A stretch of DNA of 64,000 nt, taken from assembly GCA_016722655.1 (NCBI GenBank), contig JADKIR010000005.1:558001-622000 (forward strand), written 5' to 3'. The first letter of the stretch is position 1, and each line of letters begins with the position of its first letter. Source of the DNA: Cytophagaceae bacterium (GTDB lineage: Bacteria; Bacteroidota; Bacteroidia; Cytophagales; Spirosomataceae). This document shows positions 1-7,009 of the stretch, piece after piece. Made by a program: the position numbers and the translations under genes. The notes beneath the pieces were generated by a model. The model did not search any database. It was not told the origin of the DNA and saw only the letters and a program-made list of their open reading frames with translations.

Positions 1-248
1 ATAAAAACCATGTTCCAGTGGGTTTTGTTCATGTGGAATGCCCCTTGAATAAAAGGATATTCCTGACGGAGTTCCGCATTTCGGTCTGGAGTATTTTTTA
101 AACTTATGACTAATTCTTCACGGTCTAGAGGCAACAACGCAAACATTTTACCCATCACTTTAAACACAAGTGTGTCAGGTCCAAAGGGCAATTCTTCGGT
201 TACACCTTTAAATGAAAGGCAAAAATCACGCAGTTCTTCGATATTCAT
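1..248 (-). CDS. MmcQ/YjbR family protein (3' end outside window)
   Basis: The reverse strand from an ATG at 248 reads MNIEELRDFCLSFKGVTEE and continues with a glycine/proline-rich LPFGPDT stretch and 'FKVMGKMFALLPL', the typical start of MmcQ/YjbR (DUF419) proteins. These are small, often about 115-residue proteins with a double-wing fold once proposed to bind DNA; their biochemical role is not settled. About 82 codons are present and the gene runs off the left edge. Its ATG overlaps the TGA of the upstream small gene (ATGA), so the two are probably translated together. The family call is confident, the function is not. Confidence 0.8.
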   Translation of the reverse strand, partial: MNIEELRDFCLSFKGVTEELPFGPDTLVFKVMGKMFALLPLDREELVISLKNTPDRNAELRQEYPFIQGAFHMNKTHWNMVF

Positions 249-436
249 CTCAAAAAGGCCCGGTATAACATCACCAAAACTGCAATCAAGAACATTACTA
301 TAGAAATCTTGTTGATGCCATGCATGATTCTGAGGTTGTCACTTGAGGGAAATTTTCCGGAGGTATCTTTTCTAAAAACCCTGCCAAAATAATTGAATAC
401 AGGTCCAACTTTTACCATTTCTTTCCAACTAGCCAT
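245..436 (-). CDS. small single-pass membrane protein
   Basis: This 63-residue protein begins MASWKEMVKVGPVFNYFGRV and ends in one hydrophobic helix (about residues 43-60, ISIVMFLIAVLVMLY) followed by RAFLR. The N-terminal 40 residues are polar and basic, so it is probably an inner-membrane protein with a cytoplasmic N-terminus. It starts 2 bp after the ispG stop and overlaps the following MmcQ gene by 4 bp, so the three genes look like one transcript. I do not know a function; similar short proteins recur beside ispG in Cytophagales as far as I recall, but that is memory, not a search. Confidence 0.7.
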   Translation of the reverse strand: MASWKEMVKVGPVFNYFGRVFRKDTSGKFPSSDNLRIMHGINKISIVMFLIAVLVMLYRAFLR

Positions 437-438
437 AA

Positions 439-2376
439 TTATAATGTTTTTAAAAGTTCATTTTCTGCCGAAGACTCAATCCAATTACCATCTTCTTTGA
501 TTAATTCTATCAGTTCTTCCACAGCATTCTGCGAATTTACTGATCTTTTTACCACTTCCTGCCCCCGATATAACGATATCTTATCTTTTCCTATTCCCAC
601 GTACCCATAATCAGCATCTGCCATCTCGCCCGGACCATTTACGATACAACCCATGATTCCAATTTTAATTCCTTTTAAGTGATCGGTGCGTTTCCTGATC
701 ATTGCCGTGGTTTCCTGTAGGTCAAATAGTGTTCTACCGCAAGAAGGGCAGCTAATGTACTCAGTTTTTGACATCCGGGTACGTGCTGCCTGCAGAATAC
801 CAAAGGCCAGACTGTTTGCAACGGTTTTGTTTTCTGCACTTATCATAATTCCATCTCCAAATCCATCAATAAAACATCCACCTAAATCTGTAGCGGCAAA
901 CAACTGCAAATCTTCATCCGAAAAATTTGTATATTTTTTTGAAAGAATGACCGGGGTTTTTAGCTCATATATCTTATTATAAACAACCCTAAAATCAGGA
1001 TATGCATTGGGTCTTTCTGATTCAAGAACTAGAATTGCGTGTTTTGAAACTTCCAAAAAGTCTATCAGTTCATCACTTACCTCACTAGTTTTAGATTTTA
1101 CAAAAAACTGCCCCAAATCGTATTCAGAGGCATTTTTGTAATTATCGATATCGAACAGTGAAATTTTATTTTTTTGATCAGGGTGATGTGACCAAATCTC
1201 AAAATCCAGAATTTCCTTCAATCCATTGGGAAGCATAAAGTCAATCTGATTTTTACCGGAATAAATAAAATCAGCACCGAGGTCATTCATAGCCCATTTA
1301 TCAGGTAATGGCAAATAAAAATGACCGATAGACTTCAAATTCTCAATTTTAATATTCTGTTTATCAGAAAAATCAGCAATTACCCGAGGTACCAAATGGC
1401 CGCCAATTATGCCCGTTTCAGTAGTCTTTCTTCTCTTGTAAGAAAATGAATCATATTTTAAATTCTGAATTTCCTCCAAATCAAAATTCCCGGGATTTGG
1501 GGAATATCTGTCGATTAATTTTCTGGCAACCGGTGCTTCAAATTCAGGATCTTCGGTAAGGCTGACTCTTACTGTGTCACCCAGTCCGTCTTCCAATAAT
1601 GTACCAATTCCCATGGAGGATTTTATCCGGCCATCTTCACCTTCCCCCGCCTCAGTTACACCCAAATGAAGTGGATAAGGTTTCATTTTTTCTTCCTCAA
1701 GTCGTTGACAAAGAAGTCGGTAAGCCTGAACCATCACCTGCGGGTTCGATGATTTCATAGAAATCACGATATTGAAATAGTTCTCATCCTCGCAAATTTT
1801 CAGGAATTCCAGGGCAGATTCAACCATACCTTTGGGAGTATCACCATATCTGCTCAAAATACGGTCAGAAAGTGAGCCGTGATTGGTACCAATTCTCATG
1901 GCAGTGCCGTATTCTTTACAGATTTTTACCAATGGCAAAAATCGGTCTCTAATCCTGTTCAGCTCATCCTGATACGAGGCATCAGTATAATCAATTACTT
2001 CAAATCTTTTCTTATCGGCGTAGTTTCCCGGATTCACCCTCACCTTTTCTACTATCCGGGCTGCCAGTTCTGCCGCATTTGGGGTAAAGTGTATGTCGGC
2101 CACCAATGGGGTACTAAAACCGGCAGCACGAAGCCCTTTCTTAATGTTCTCCAGATTTTGTGCTTCTTTCACACTCGGAGCTGTGATTCTCACCAATTCG
2201 CAACCACTCTCAATCATCCTGATACTCTGGGCAATAGAGCCTTCAGTATCCATGGTATCGATGGTAGTCATTGACTGCACTCTTATCGGGTAGTCTGAAC
2301 CCATCCATAAATCACCGATTTTTACCTGATTGGTTTTTCTACGCGAGTATTGGCTAAAGGAATCACAATATGACAT
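439..2376 (-). CDS. ispG: (E)-4-hydroxy-3-methylbut-2-enyl-diphosphate synthase, large Bacteroidota form
   Basis: IspG (GcpE) reductively opens the ring of 2-C-methyl-D-erythritol 2,4-cyclodiphosphate in the MEP isoprenoid pathway. The 645-residue protein has an N-terminal TIM barrel ('MGSDYPIRVQSMTT', 'NPGNYADKKRFEVID'), a long central insertion of about 250 residues found in Bacteroidota and plant enzymes, and a C-terminal reductase-like domain. The 4Fe-4S ligands are visible as C543 and C546 (CPSC), C577 and E584 in GCIVNGPGE. Most bacterial enzymes are 350-420 residues, so the extra domain explains the length. It starts at an ATG with a -7 box 20 bp upstream and leads a small operon. ispF of the same pathway lies at 54703-55185. 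Confidence 0.97.
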   Translation of the reverse strand: MSYCDSFSQYSRRKTNQVKIGDLWMGSDYPIRVQSMTTIDTMDTEGSIAQSIRMIESGCELVRITAPSVKEAQNLENIKKGLRAAGFSTPLVADIHFTPNAAELAARIVEKVRVNPGNYADKKRFEVIDYTDASYQDELNRIRDRFLPLVKICKEYGTAMRIGTNHGSLSDRILSRYGDTPKGMVESALEFLKICEDENYFNIVISMKSSNPQVMVQAYRLLCQRLEEEKMKPYPLHLGVTEAGEGEDGRIKSSMGIGTLLEDGLGDTVRVSLTEDPEFEAPVARKLIDRYSPNPGNFDLEEIQNLKYDSFSYKRRKTTETGIIGGHLVPRVIADFSDKQNIKIENLKSIGHFYLPLPDKWAMNDLGADFIYSGKNQIDFMLPNGLKEILDFEIWSHHPDQKNKISLFDIDNYKNASEYDLGQFFVKSKTSEVSDELIDFLEVSKHAILVLESERPNAYPDFRVVYNKIYELKTPVILSKKYTNFSDEDLQLFAATDLGGCFIDGFGDGIMISAENKTVANSLAFGILQAARTRMSKTEYISCPSCGRTLFDLQETTAMIRKRTDHLKGIKIGIMGCIVNGPGEMADADYGYVGIGKDKISLYRGQEVVKRSVNSQNAVEELIELIKEDGNWIESSAENELLKTL

Positions 2377-2395
2377 TAAAAAGTATTTTTTTGTG

Positions 2396-2403
2396 CAAAA
2401 ATA
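2396..2403 (-). promoter_or_regulatory. Bacteroidota-type -7 box of ispG
   Basis: The reverse strand reads TATTTTTG, matching the Bacteroidota -7 consensus TAnnTTTG, 20 bp before the ispG ATG. No clear TTG is seen at the expected -33 position, so the call rests on the -7 match and its place. Confidence 0.5.
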
Positions 2404-2479
2404 AACAAGGGATAAGTTTAAAACAGAAAAATCAGGAGTTTGTTTTTAAGAGTATTGTAAAAAATTGTGTATAAGAACA

Positions 2480-2761
2480 TTAATGGGTATAAACTTCTCT
2501 TCTGTGGGCTATTTTGATTATTTCAATAGTAATAATCTCATCATCAACTGTGTATATAATTCTATAATTCCTAAATCGAATTCGAAAACACTCTTTACCG
2601 GGAGTCCTCTGGCTTTTATACCCTTTGAGTTTTTTATATCCTGTAGGTTTTGGATTCTGAGCGAGACCTTTTACCAACTTTATTATTTCAAGTTGTAAGC
2701 TGGGTTGGAGTTTAGATAATTCTTTATCAGCAGCTTTGTGATATTTTATTATAAATTCCAA
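2480..2761 (-). CDS. RelE/ParE-type toxin of a type II toxin-antitoxin pair
   Basis: The 93-residue product has the RelE/ParE layout: N-terminal helices 'HKAADKELSKLQPSLQLEI', a basic centre 'GYKKLKGYKSQRTP', and the strand-rich tail 'FRIRFRNYRIIYTVDDE...IIKIAHRREVY' that carries the RelE-like Arg/Tyr residues. Such toxins cleave mRNA on the ribosome or, in the ParE branch, block gyrase; which applies here is not visible. The start is a TTG lying 2 bp after the stop of the antitoxin gene, so translation is probably coupled. It is the downstream gene of a two-gene unit. Confidence 0.85.
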   Translation of the reverse strand: MEFIIKYHKAADKELSKLQPSLQLEIIKLVKGLAQNPKPTGYKKLKGYKSQRTPGKECFRIRFRNYRIIYTVDDEIITIEIIKIAHRREVYTH

Positions 2762-2763
2762 AA

Positions 2764-2982
2764 TTATTTCTGAAGTGCCAGAACTCTTCTCTCTACATCA
2801 GAAGCATCAATAGTTTCGCCATTTTCCCTTTCCATAGCAACTAAAGTATCTTCATAATCTTCAATCATCTCTTCAATATAATCTTTAAATTTCTTATTTT
2901 TCAAATCCAATTGAAGTGCAACCGGCTTCCCATTCTCATCATACAGATAAGTCTTATATTTATTAATTGTAGATGCTGTCAT
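2764..2982 (-). CDS. antitoxin partner of the RelE-type toxin
   Basis: This 72-residue acidic protein (MTASTINKYKTYLYDENGKP) sits directly upstream of the RelE-type toxin and is transcribed with it. It has a short N-terminal strand region and a helical acidic middle 'FKDYIEEMIEDYEDTLVAM', as expected for a toxin-neutralising antitoxin. I see no clear helix-turn-helix or ribbon-helix-helix motif, so how it binds DNA is open. The assignment rests mainly on size and position. Confidence 0.75.
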   Translation of the reverse strand: MTASTINKYKTYLYDENGKPVALQLDLKNKKFKDYIEEMIEDYEDTLVAMERENGETIDASDVERRVLALQK

Positions 2983-3156
2983 TTTAATAGCCGCTTGATT
3001 TTTAAATATTTAAAACAAAATTATTTCCTTCACAAAAGAAATATATTTTTGACAAAAACAAATTATTTTTTTTGATTATTAAATGGAAAAATGATTACAA
3101 AACCTTCAAATCAGAAAGGAATATTTCAATTCTAAAATTAAAAACGAAAAAACACA

Positions 3157-3164
3157 TAATTTTG
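3157..3164 (+). promoter_or_regulatory. -7 box of queE
   Basis: TAATTTTG fits TAnnTTTG and lies 9 bp before the ATG at 3174. Transcription would begin about 5-8 bp further on, which leaves almost no leader. This argues against the longer upstream reading frame that opens at 3072. Confidence 0.55.
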
Positions 3165-3173
3165 CACCTAAAT

Positions 3174-3788
3174 ATGGAAATAATAGAAAAAAATATGCTT
3201 CCGGTGATGGAAGCTTTTTATACGCTTCAGGGCGAAGGGCATTATTCTGGACATGCGGCCTATTTTATCAGGTTGGGTGGTTGTGATGTGGGGTGTGTAT
3301 GGTGTGATGTAAAAGAGTCATGGGATGCCGAGGTCCATCCGAAATATTCTGTTGAAAAAATTGTAAATCAAGCTTCAGAGTTCCCCAAAAGTATTGCTGT
3401 AATCACTGGAGGTGAACCACTTATGTACAATTTGGATGAACTCACTCAGGCCTTAAAAAGTGCAGGTTTCAGAACCAATATTGAGACTTCAGGTGCTCAT
3501 CCATTTACCGGAAACTGGGATTGGGTATGCTTTTCTCCCAAAAAATTCAAAGAACCACTTCCGGAAATCTACACCAAAGCCAATGAACTAAAAATCATCA
3601 TTTTCAATAAATCTGATTTTGAATTTGCAGAAAAATATGCAACCCTGGTAAACCCGGAATGTAACCTATTCCTGCAACCAGAGTGGGATAAAAGAGAAAA
3701 AATAACACCTTTGATAATTGATTATATTAAAGCAAATCCAAAATGGAGCATGAGTCTGCAAACACATAAATACCTTGATATCCCCTGA
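3174..3788 (+). CDS. queE: 7-carboxy-7-deazaguanine synthase (radical SAM)
   Basis: QueE converts 6-carboxytetrahydropterin to 7-carboxy-7-deazaguanine in queuosine synthesis. The 204-residue product has the family's radical-SAM signature with CX3CX2C spacing at C37, C41 and C44 (GGCDVGCVWCD), the N-terminal 'EAFYTLQGEG' and the SAM-contacting 'ITGGEPLMY'. The reading frame is open back to 3072, but the -7 box at 3157-3164 makes 3174 the likelier start; an ATG at 3195 is the alternative. It stands alone between a toxin-antitoxin pair and deoB. Confidence 0.93.
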   Translation: MEIIEKNMLPVMEAFYTLQGEGHYSGHAAYFIRLGGCDVGCVWCDVKESWDAEVHPKYSVEKIVNQASEFPKSIAVITGGEPLMYNLDELTQALKSAGFRTNIETSGAHPFTGNWDWVCFSPKKFKEPLPEIYTKANELKIIIFNKSDFEFAEKYATLVNPECNLFLQPEWDKREKITPLIIDYIKANPKWSMSLQTHKYLDIP

Positions 3789-3883
3789 TTTGGAAATCAA
3801 GCAGATGTCATTTTTTGCAATATTTTTAGCTAAAAACAAAAAAATATCTAACTTAGCTGCCCTTTTTCGACAAACTATATTAA

Positions 3884-5053
3884 ATGAACAGAGTTATTTT
3901 AATCGTGCTTGACAGTGTGGGTATTGGAGAATTACCCGACGCCAACCTTTACAATGATCTGGGAGCAAATACTTTAGGTCATATTTTTGAAAAATATCCA
4001 CAAATCAAAACACCTAATCTTATTGCTTTAGGACTTGGAAATATTGTTCCTGAAAACATTATCCCAAAAACCAACAATCCTTTAAGTGCTTTTGGAAAAG
4101 CCGCAGAGGTTTCCGCCGGTAAAGACACTACCACAGGACATTGGGAAATTGCAGGCGTTACACTAGAAAAACCTTTTCCGACTTTTACTGAAACAGGTTT
4201 CCCTGAGAATTTTATCAAAAAATTCGAAGAAAAAATTGGCACCAAAACCATCGGAAATATTTCAGCATCAGGCACAGAAATTATTGATAATCTGGGGGAA
4301 GAACACATAAAAACCGGCTTTCCGATTGTTTATACTTCCGCCGACAGTGTATTCCAGATTGCTATACATGAAGGGATTATTCCTATAGAAAGACAATATG
4401 AAATATGTAAAATAGCCCGGGAAATGCTGGTGGACGACCTGGAAGTGGGTCGGGTAATTGCCAGACCATTTGAAGGCACTCCGGGTAATTTCAAAAGAAC
4501 ATCACGAAGAAAAGACTGCGCCACTTTGCCGCCACATACTATACTAGATGGTTTGACAGAAAACGGTATTGAGGTGCATGCAGTAGGTAAAATTTGGGAT
4601 ATTTTTGCAGAAAAAGGGATTTCTTCCCATATTAAAACAGCCAATAACGCTGAAGGCATGCAACAAACCCTGGCGGCACTCGAACAAATGGAAAGTGGAT
4701 TGATATTTACGAATCTGGTTGATTTTGATATGCATTTTGGCCACCGAAGAGACGTGGAAGGATATGCCAAAGCCATCGAAGAATTTGATATATTTCTGCC
4801 AAAACTCATGGCAGCTCTACAGCCCGACGATTTGTTGATTATCACGGCGGACCACGGAAATGACCCGACGCATCATGGCACAGACCACACTCGGGAGTAT
4901 ATTCCGATACTTAATGTAGGTGAAAAAGTAAAAAAAGGTGAAAATATTGGTACAAGGAGTACGTTTGCAGATATAGCCGCCACCATAGCCGATGCTTTTG
5001 GCATAGATTTTTCTACCAATGGAGTGAGCTATTTACCTCAAATATTAAATTAA
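3884..5053 (+). CDS. deoB: phosphopentomutase
   Basis: DeoB interconverts (deoxy)ribose-1-phosphate and the 5-phosphate. The 389-residue length is standard for the family. It belongs to the alkaline-phosphatase superfamily: 'RVILIVLDSVGIGELPDA' supplies the first metal ligands, 'AGKDTTTGHWE' holds the phosphorylated threonine region, and 'ITADHGNDPTHHGTDHTRE' near residue 320 supplies the remaining Asp/His ligands. It is the first gene of the nucleoside-catabolism cluster; the next gene follows after 4 bp. A near-consensus -7 sequence (TAACTTAG) sits at 3849-3856. Confidence 0.96.
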   Translation: MNRVILIVLDSVGIGELPDANLYNDLGANTLGHIFEKYPQIKTPNLIALGLGNIVPENIIPKTNNPLSAFGKAAEVSAGKDTTTGHWEIAGVTLEKPFPTFTETGFPENFIKKFEEKIGTKTIGNISASGTEIIDNLGEEHIKTGFPIVYTSADSVFQIAIHEGIIPIERQYEICKIAREMLVDDLEVGRVIARPFEGTPGNFKRTSRRKDCATLPPHTILDGLTENGIEVHAVGKIWDIFAEKGISSHIKTANNAEGMQQTLAALEQMESGLIFTNLVDFDMHFGHRRDVEGYAKAIEEFDIFLPKLMAALQPDDLLIITADHGNDPTHHGTDHTREYIPILNVGEKVKKGENIGTRSTFADIAATIADAFGIDFSTNGVSYLPQILN

Positions 5054-5057
5054 GATT

Positions 5058-5942
5058 ATGGCTGATTTATTAGCGTCTTCAGAACTAGTGCTTAATTCCG
5101 ACAGCAGTGTTTATCATTGTAATCTTCATGCGGAAAACCTTGCAGATATTGTTTTTTTGGTAGGTGACCCTGACAGAGTGCCGGTGGTAAGTTCATATTT
5201 TGATAATATTGAATTTAAAACCCAAAAACGTGAAATCGTGACCCATACCGGCACGGTTAAAGGCCGGAGAGTTTCTGTGGTTTCAACCGGAATGGGAACA
5301 GATAACATCGATATTGTTCTCAGCGAACTTGATGCAGTAGCCAATATTGACCTAAAAAACAAAACTATTAAACCTGAGCATAAGCAAGTTACATTTATCA
5401 GAATGGGCACATCAGGAGCTTTGCAGAAAGAAATTCCGGTAGATAGTTTTGTGGCCGGAGAGTATGGTTTAGGTCTGGATGGCTTGATTTATTATTATGA
5501 AAATGGCAAAGAACTCAATGATGAAGGATTTGTCGGTGAATTTATTAAGCACACCGGGTGGTTACCCGAATTACCCAAACCCTATCTGGTAAAAGCCGAT
5601 GAAAATATGGTATCGTTAGCCAAAGGATTGGGAATTTTCGCAGGAGTAACTACCACTGCCACAGGTTTCTTTGGCCCGCAAGGCCGTGTTTTAAGGCTTG
5701 GAATAAGTCAGAAACATCTTAATGAAAGGCTTTCCGATTTCAGATATAATGATTTAAAAATCACTAATTTTGAAATGGAAACTTCGGCCATTTACGGCTT
5801 ATCACGATTGATGAATCACCGGGCATTGACCGTCAATGTAATCGTAGCCAATCGTTTTTCGGGAGAATTTAGTAAAGATTCTCATGCCAGTATAAATAAG
5901 CTAATAGAGAAAATGTTATTCGAATTTTTACCTAAAATTTGA
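5058..5942 (+). CDS. uridine-phosphorylase-like nucleoside phosphorylase
   Basis: The 294-residue protein has the NP-I phosphorylase core: 'VFLVGDPDRVPVVSSYFD' (phosphate loop), 'VVSTGMGTDNIDIVLSELDA', 'FIRMGTSGALQ' and 'TNFEMETSAIYGLS', where Met-Glu contacts the ribose. Uridine phosphorylases split uridine or deoxyuridine with phosphate into base and pentose-1-phosphate, the substrate of the adjacent DeoB. It is about 40 residues longer than the E. coli enzyme, mostly through a longer middle. The neighbouring cytidine deaminase would supply it with uridine. Exact substrate choice cannot be read from sequence. Confidence 0.88.
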   Translation: MADLLASSELVLNSDSSVYHCNLHAENLADIVFLVGDPDRVPVVSSYFDNIEFKTQKREIVTHTGTVKGRRVSVVSTGMGTDNIDIVLSELDAVANIDLKNKTIKPEHKQVTFIRMGTSGALQKEIPVDSFVAGEYGLGLDGLIYYYENGKELNDEGFVGEFIKHTGWLPELPKPYLVKADENMVSLAKGLGIFAGVTTTATGFFGPQGRVLRLGISQKHLNERLSDFRYNDLKITNFEMETSAIYGLSRLMNHRALTVNVIVANRFSGEFSKDSHASINKLIEKMLFEFLPKI

Positions 5943-5952
5943 AATTAAAAAT

Positions 5953-6930
5953 ATGACAGTTGCAAAACAAGCTATAGAAACCGATCATCTTAATCACGGA
6001 ATACCGTATGATGCTTCGGTTTTTGATCATATAAATATCAACAAAAGTGCTGTTGAAAGAAGAGCCGCAACATTACCTGCTCGCCGTACAGTCAAAAAAA
6101 ACTGGCAGGCAGCATGGTTACTCAAAGCGGTAACTTGCATTGATTTGACTACACTAGCGGGTGACGATACTAAAGGAAATGTAACGCGTCTCTGTGCCAA
6201 AGCAAAAAATCCTATCAGAAAGGACATTCTGGAAGCATTGGGAATGGAAAATGCCGGAATTACTGTCGGTGGAGTTTGTGTTTATCACAATTTGATTCCA
6301 TTTGCAAAAGAAGCTCTGCAAGGATCAAATTTGCCAATCGTTGCGGTTTCGACTGGTTTTCCTGCCGGAAATAATTCATTTGAAGATAAAATAAGTGAAA
6401 TAAAACACTCAGTGGCTGCAGGTGCAAAAGAAATTGACATCGTAATCAGCCGTGATTTGGTTTTGGAAAATAAATGGGAAGAATTATATCACGAAATTTC
6501 CGAATTTAAAAAAGCCTGTGGTGATGCTCACATGAAATCCATTTTGGCAACGGGAGAAATTCCAACTTACACCAAAGTGTATAAAGCCAGCATAGTGGCC
6601 ATGATGGCTGGCAGCGATTTTATCAAAACCAGCACAGGGAAAGAAAGTGTAAATGCTACCCTTGCAGTGAGCCTGGTAATGTGCCGTGCAATCAGAGATT
6701 ATTTCGAAATGACTGGCACAAAAGTAGGCTTTAAGCCTGCCGGTGGCATTCAGAAGGCCAAACAAGCCACTGATTGGTTGATTTTAATAAAAGAAGAATT
6801 GGGAGACGAATGGCTCAATGGCAATATGTTCAGAATTGGAGCCAGTAGCCTTTTAGGCGATATTGAGCGACAGCTCGAGCACCATGTAACCGGTGCTTAT
6901 TCAGCTAGTTTCCGCCATCCAATGCAATAA
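5953..6930 (+). CDS. deoC: deoxyribose-phosphate aldolase
   Basis: DeoC splits 2-deoxyribose-5-phosphate into glyceraldehyde-3-phosphate and acetaldehyde. The Schiff-base lysine is K225 in DFIKTSTGK, the assisting lysine is K261 in GFKPAGG and the catalytic aspartate is D162 in 'KEIDIVISRD'. At 325 residues it is of the longer class with an N-terminal extension of about 60 residues, shared with animal and many Bacteroidota enzymes, rather than the 250-residue E. coli form. It follows the phosphorylase gene by 10 bp and is followed by an aldehyde dehydrogenase suited to removing its acetaldehyde. Confidence 0.96.
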   Translation: MTVAKQAIETDHLNHGIPYDASVFDHININKSAVERRAATLPARRTVKKNWQAAWLLKAVTCIDLTTLAGDDTKGNVTRLCAKAKNPIRKDILEALGMENAGITVGGVCVYHNLIPFAKEALQGSNLPIVAVSTGFPAGNNSFEDKISEIKHSVAAGAKEIDIVISRDLVLENKWEELYHEISEFKKACGDAHMKSILATGEIPTYTKVYKASIVAMMAGSDFIKTSTGKESVNATLAVSLVMCRAIRDYFEMTGTKVGFKPAGGIQKAKQATDWLILIKEELGDEWLNGNMFRIGASSLLGDIERQLEHHVTGAYSASFRHPMQ

Positions 6931-6958
6931 TTTAGAATAAAATATTTCCACCTTCAAA

Positions 6959-6996
6959 TTTCCCCTCTCATTTGGGGAGGGGGCAGGGGGTGAGGT
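6959..6996 (+). repeat. REP-like intergenic repeat, copy 1
   Basis: A GC-rich stretch, CCCCTCTC then ATTTGGGGAGG then GGGCAGGGGGTGAGGT, stands out from the AT-rich gap between deoC and the aldehyde dehydrogenase. It can fold into a short hairpin (CCCCTC with GAGGGG). A related element lies at 54629-54666 and shares the pyrimidine-rich arm, its complement and the terminal GGTGAGGT. Such elements are common in Bacteroidota intergenic regions. Confidence 0.6.
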
Positions 6997-7009
6997 AAAT
7001 TAAAATAAT

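Noticed and set aside
686..982. Rightward frame inside ispG
   Set aside because: It lies wholly antisense to the conserved Fe-S domain of ispG.
3072..3173. N-terminal extension of queE from 3072
   Set aside because: The extra 34 residues match no QueE start and a -7 box lies inside them.
6959..6996. CRISPR repeat
   Set aside because: Single, isolated GC-rich elements 48 kb apart, with no regular spacing and no cas genes.
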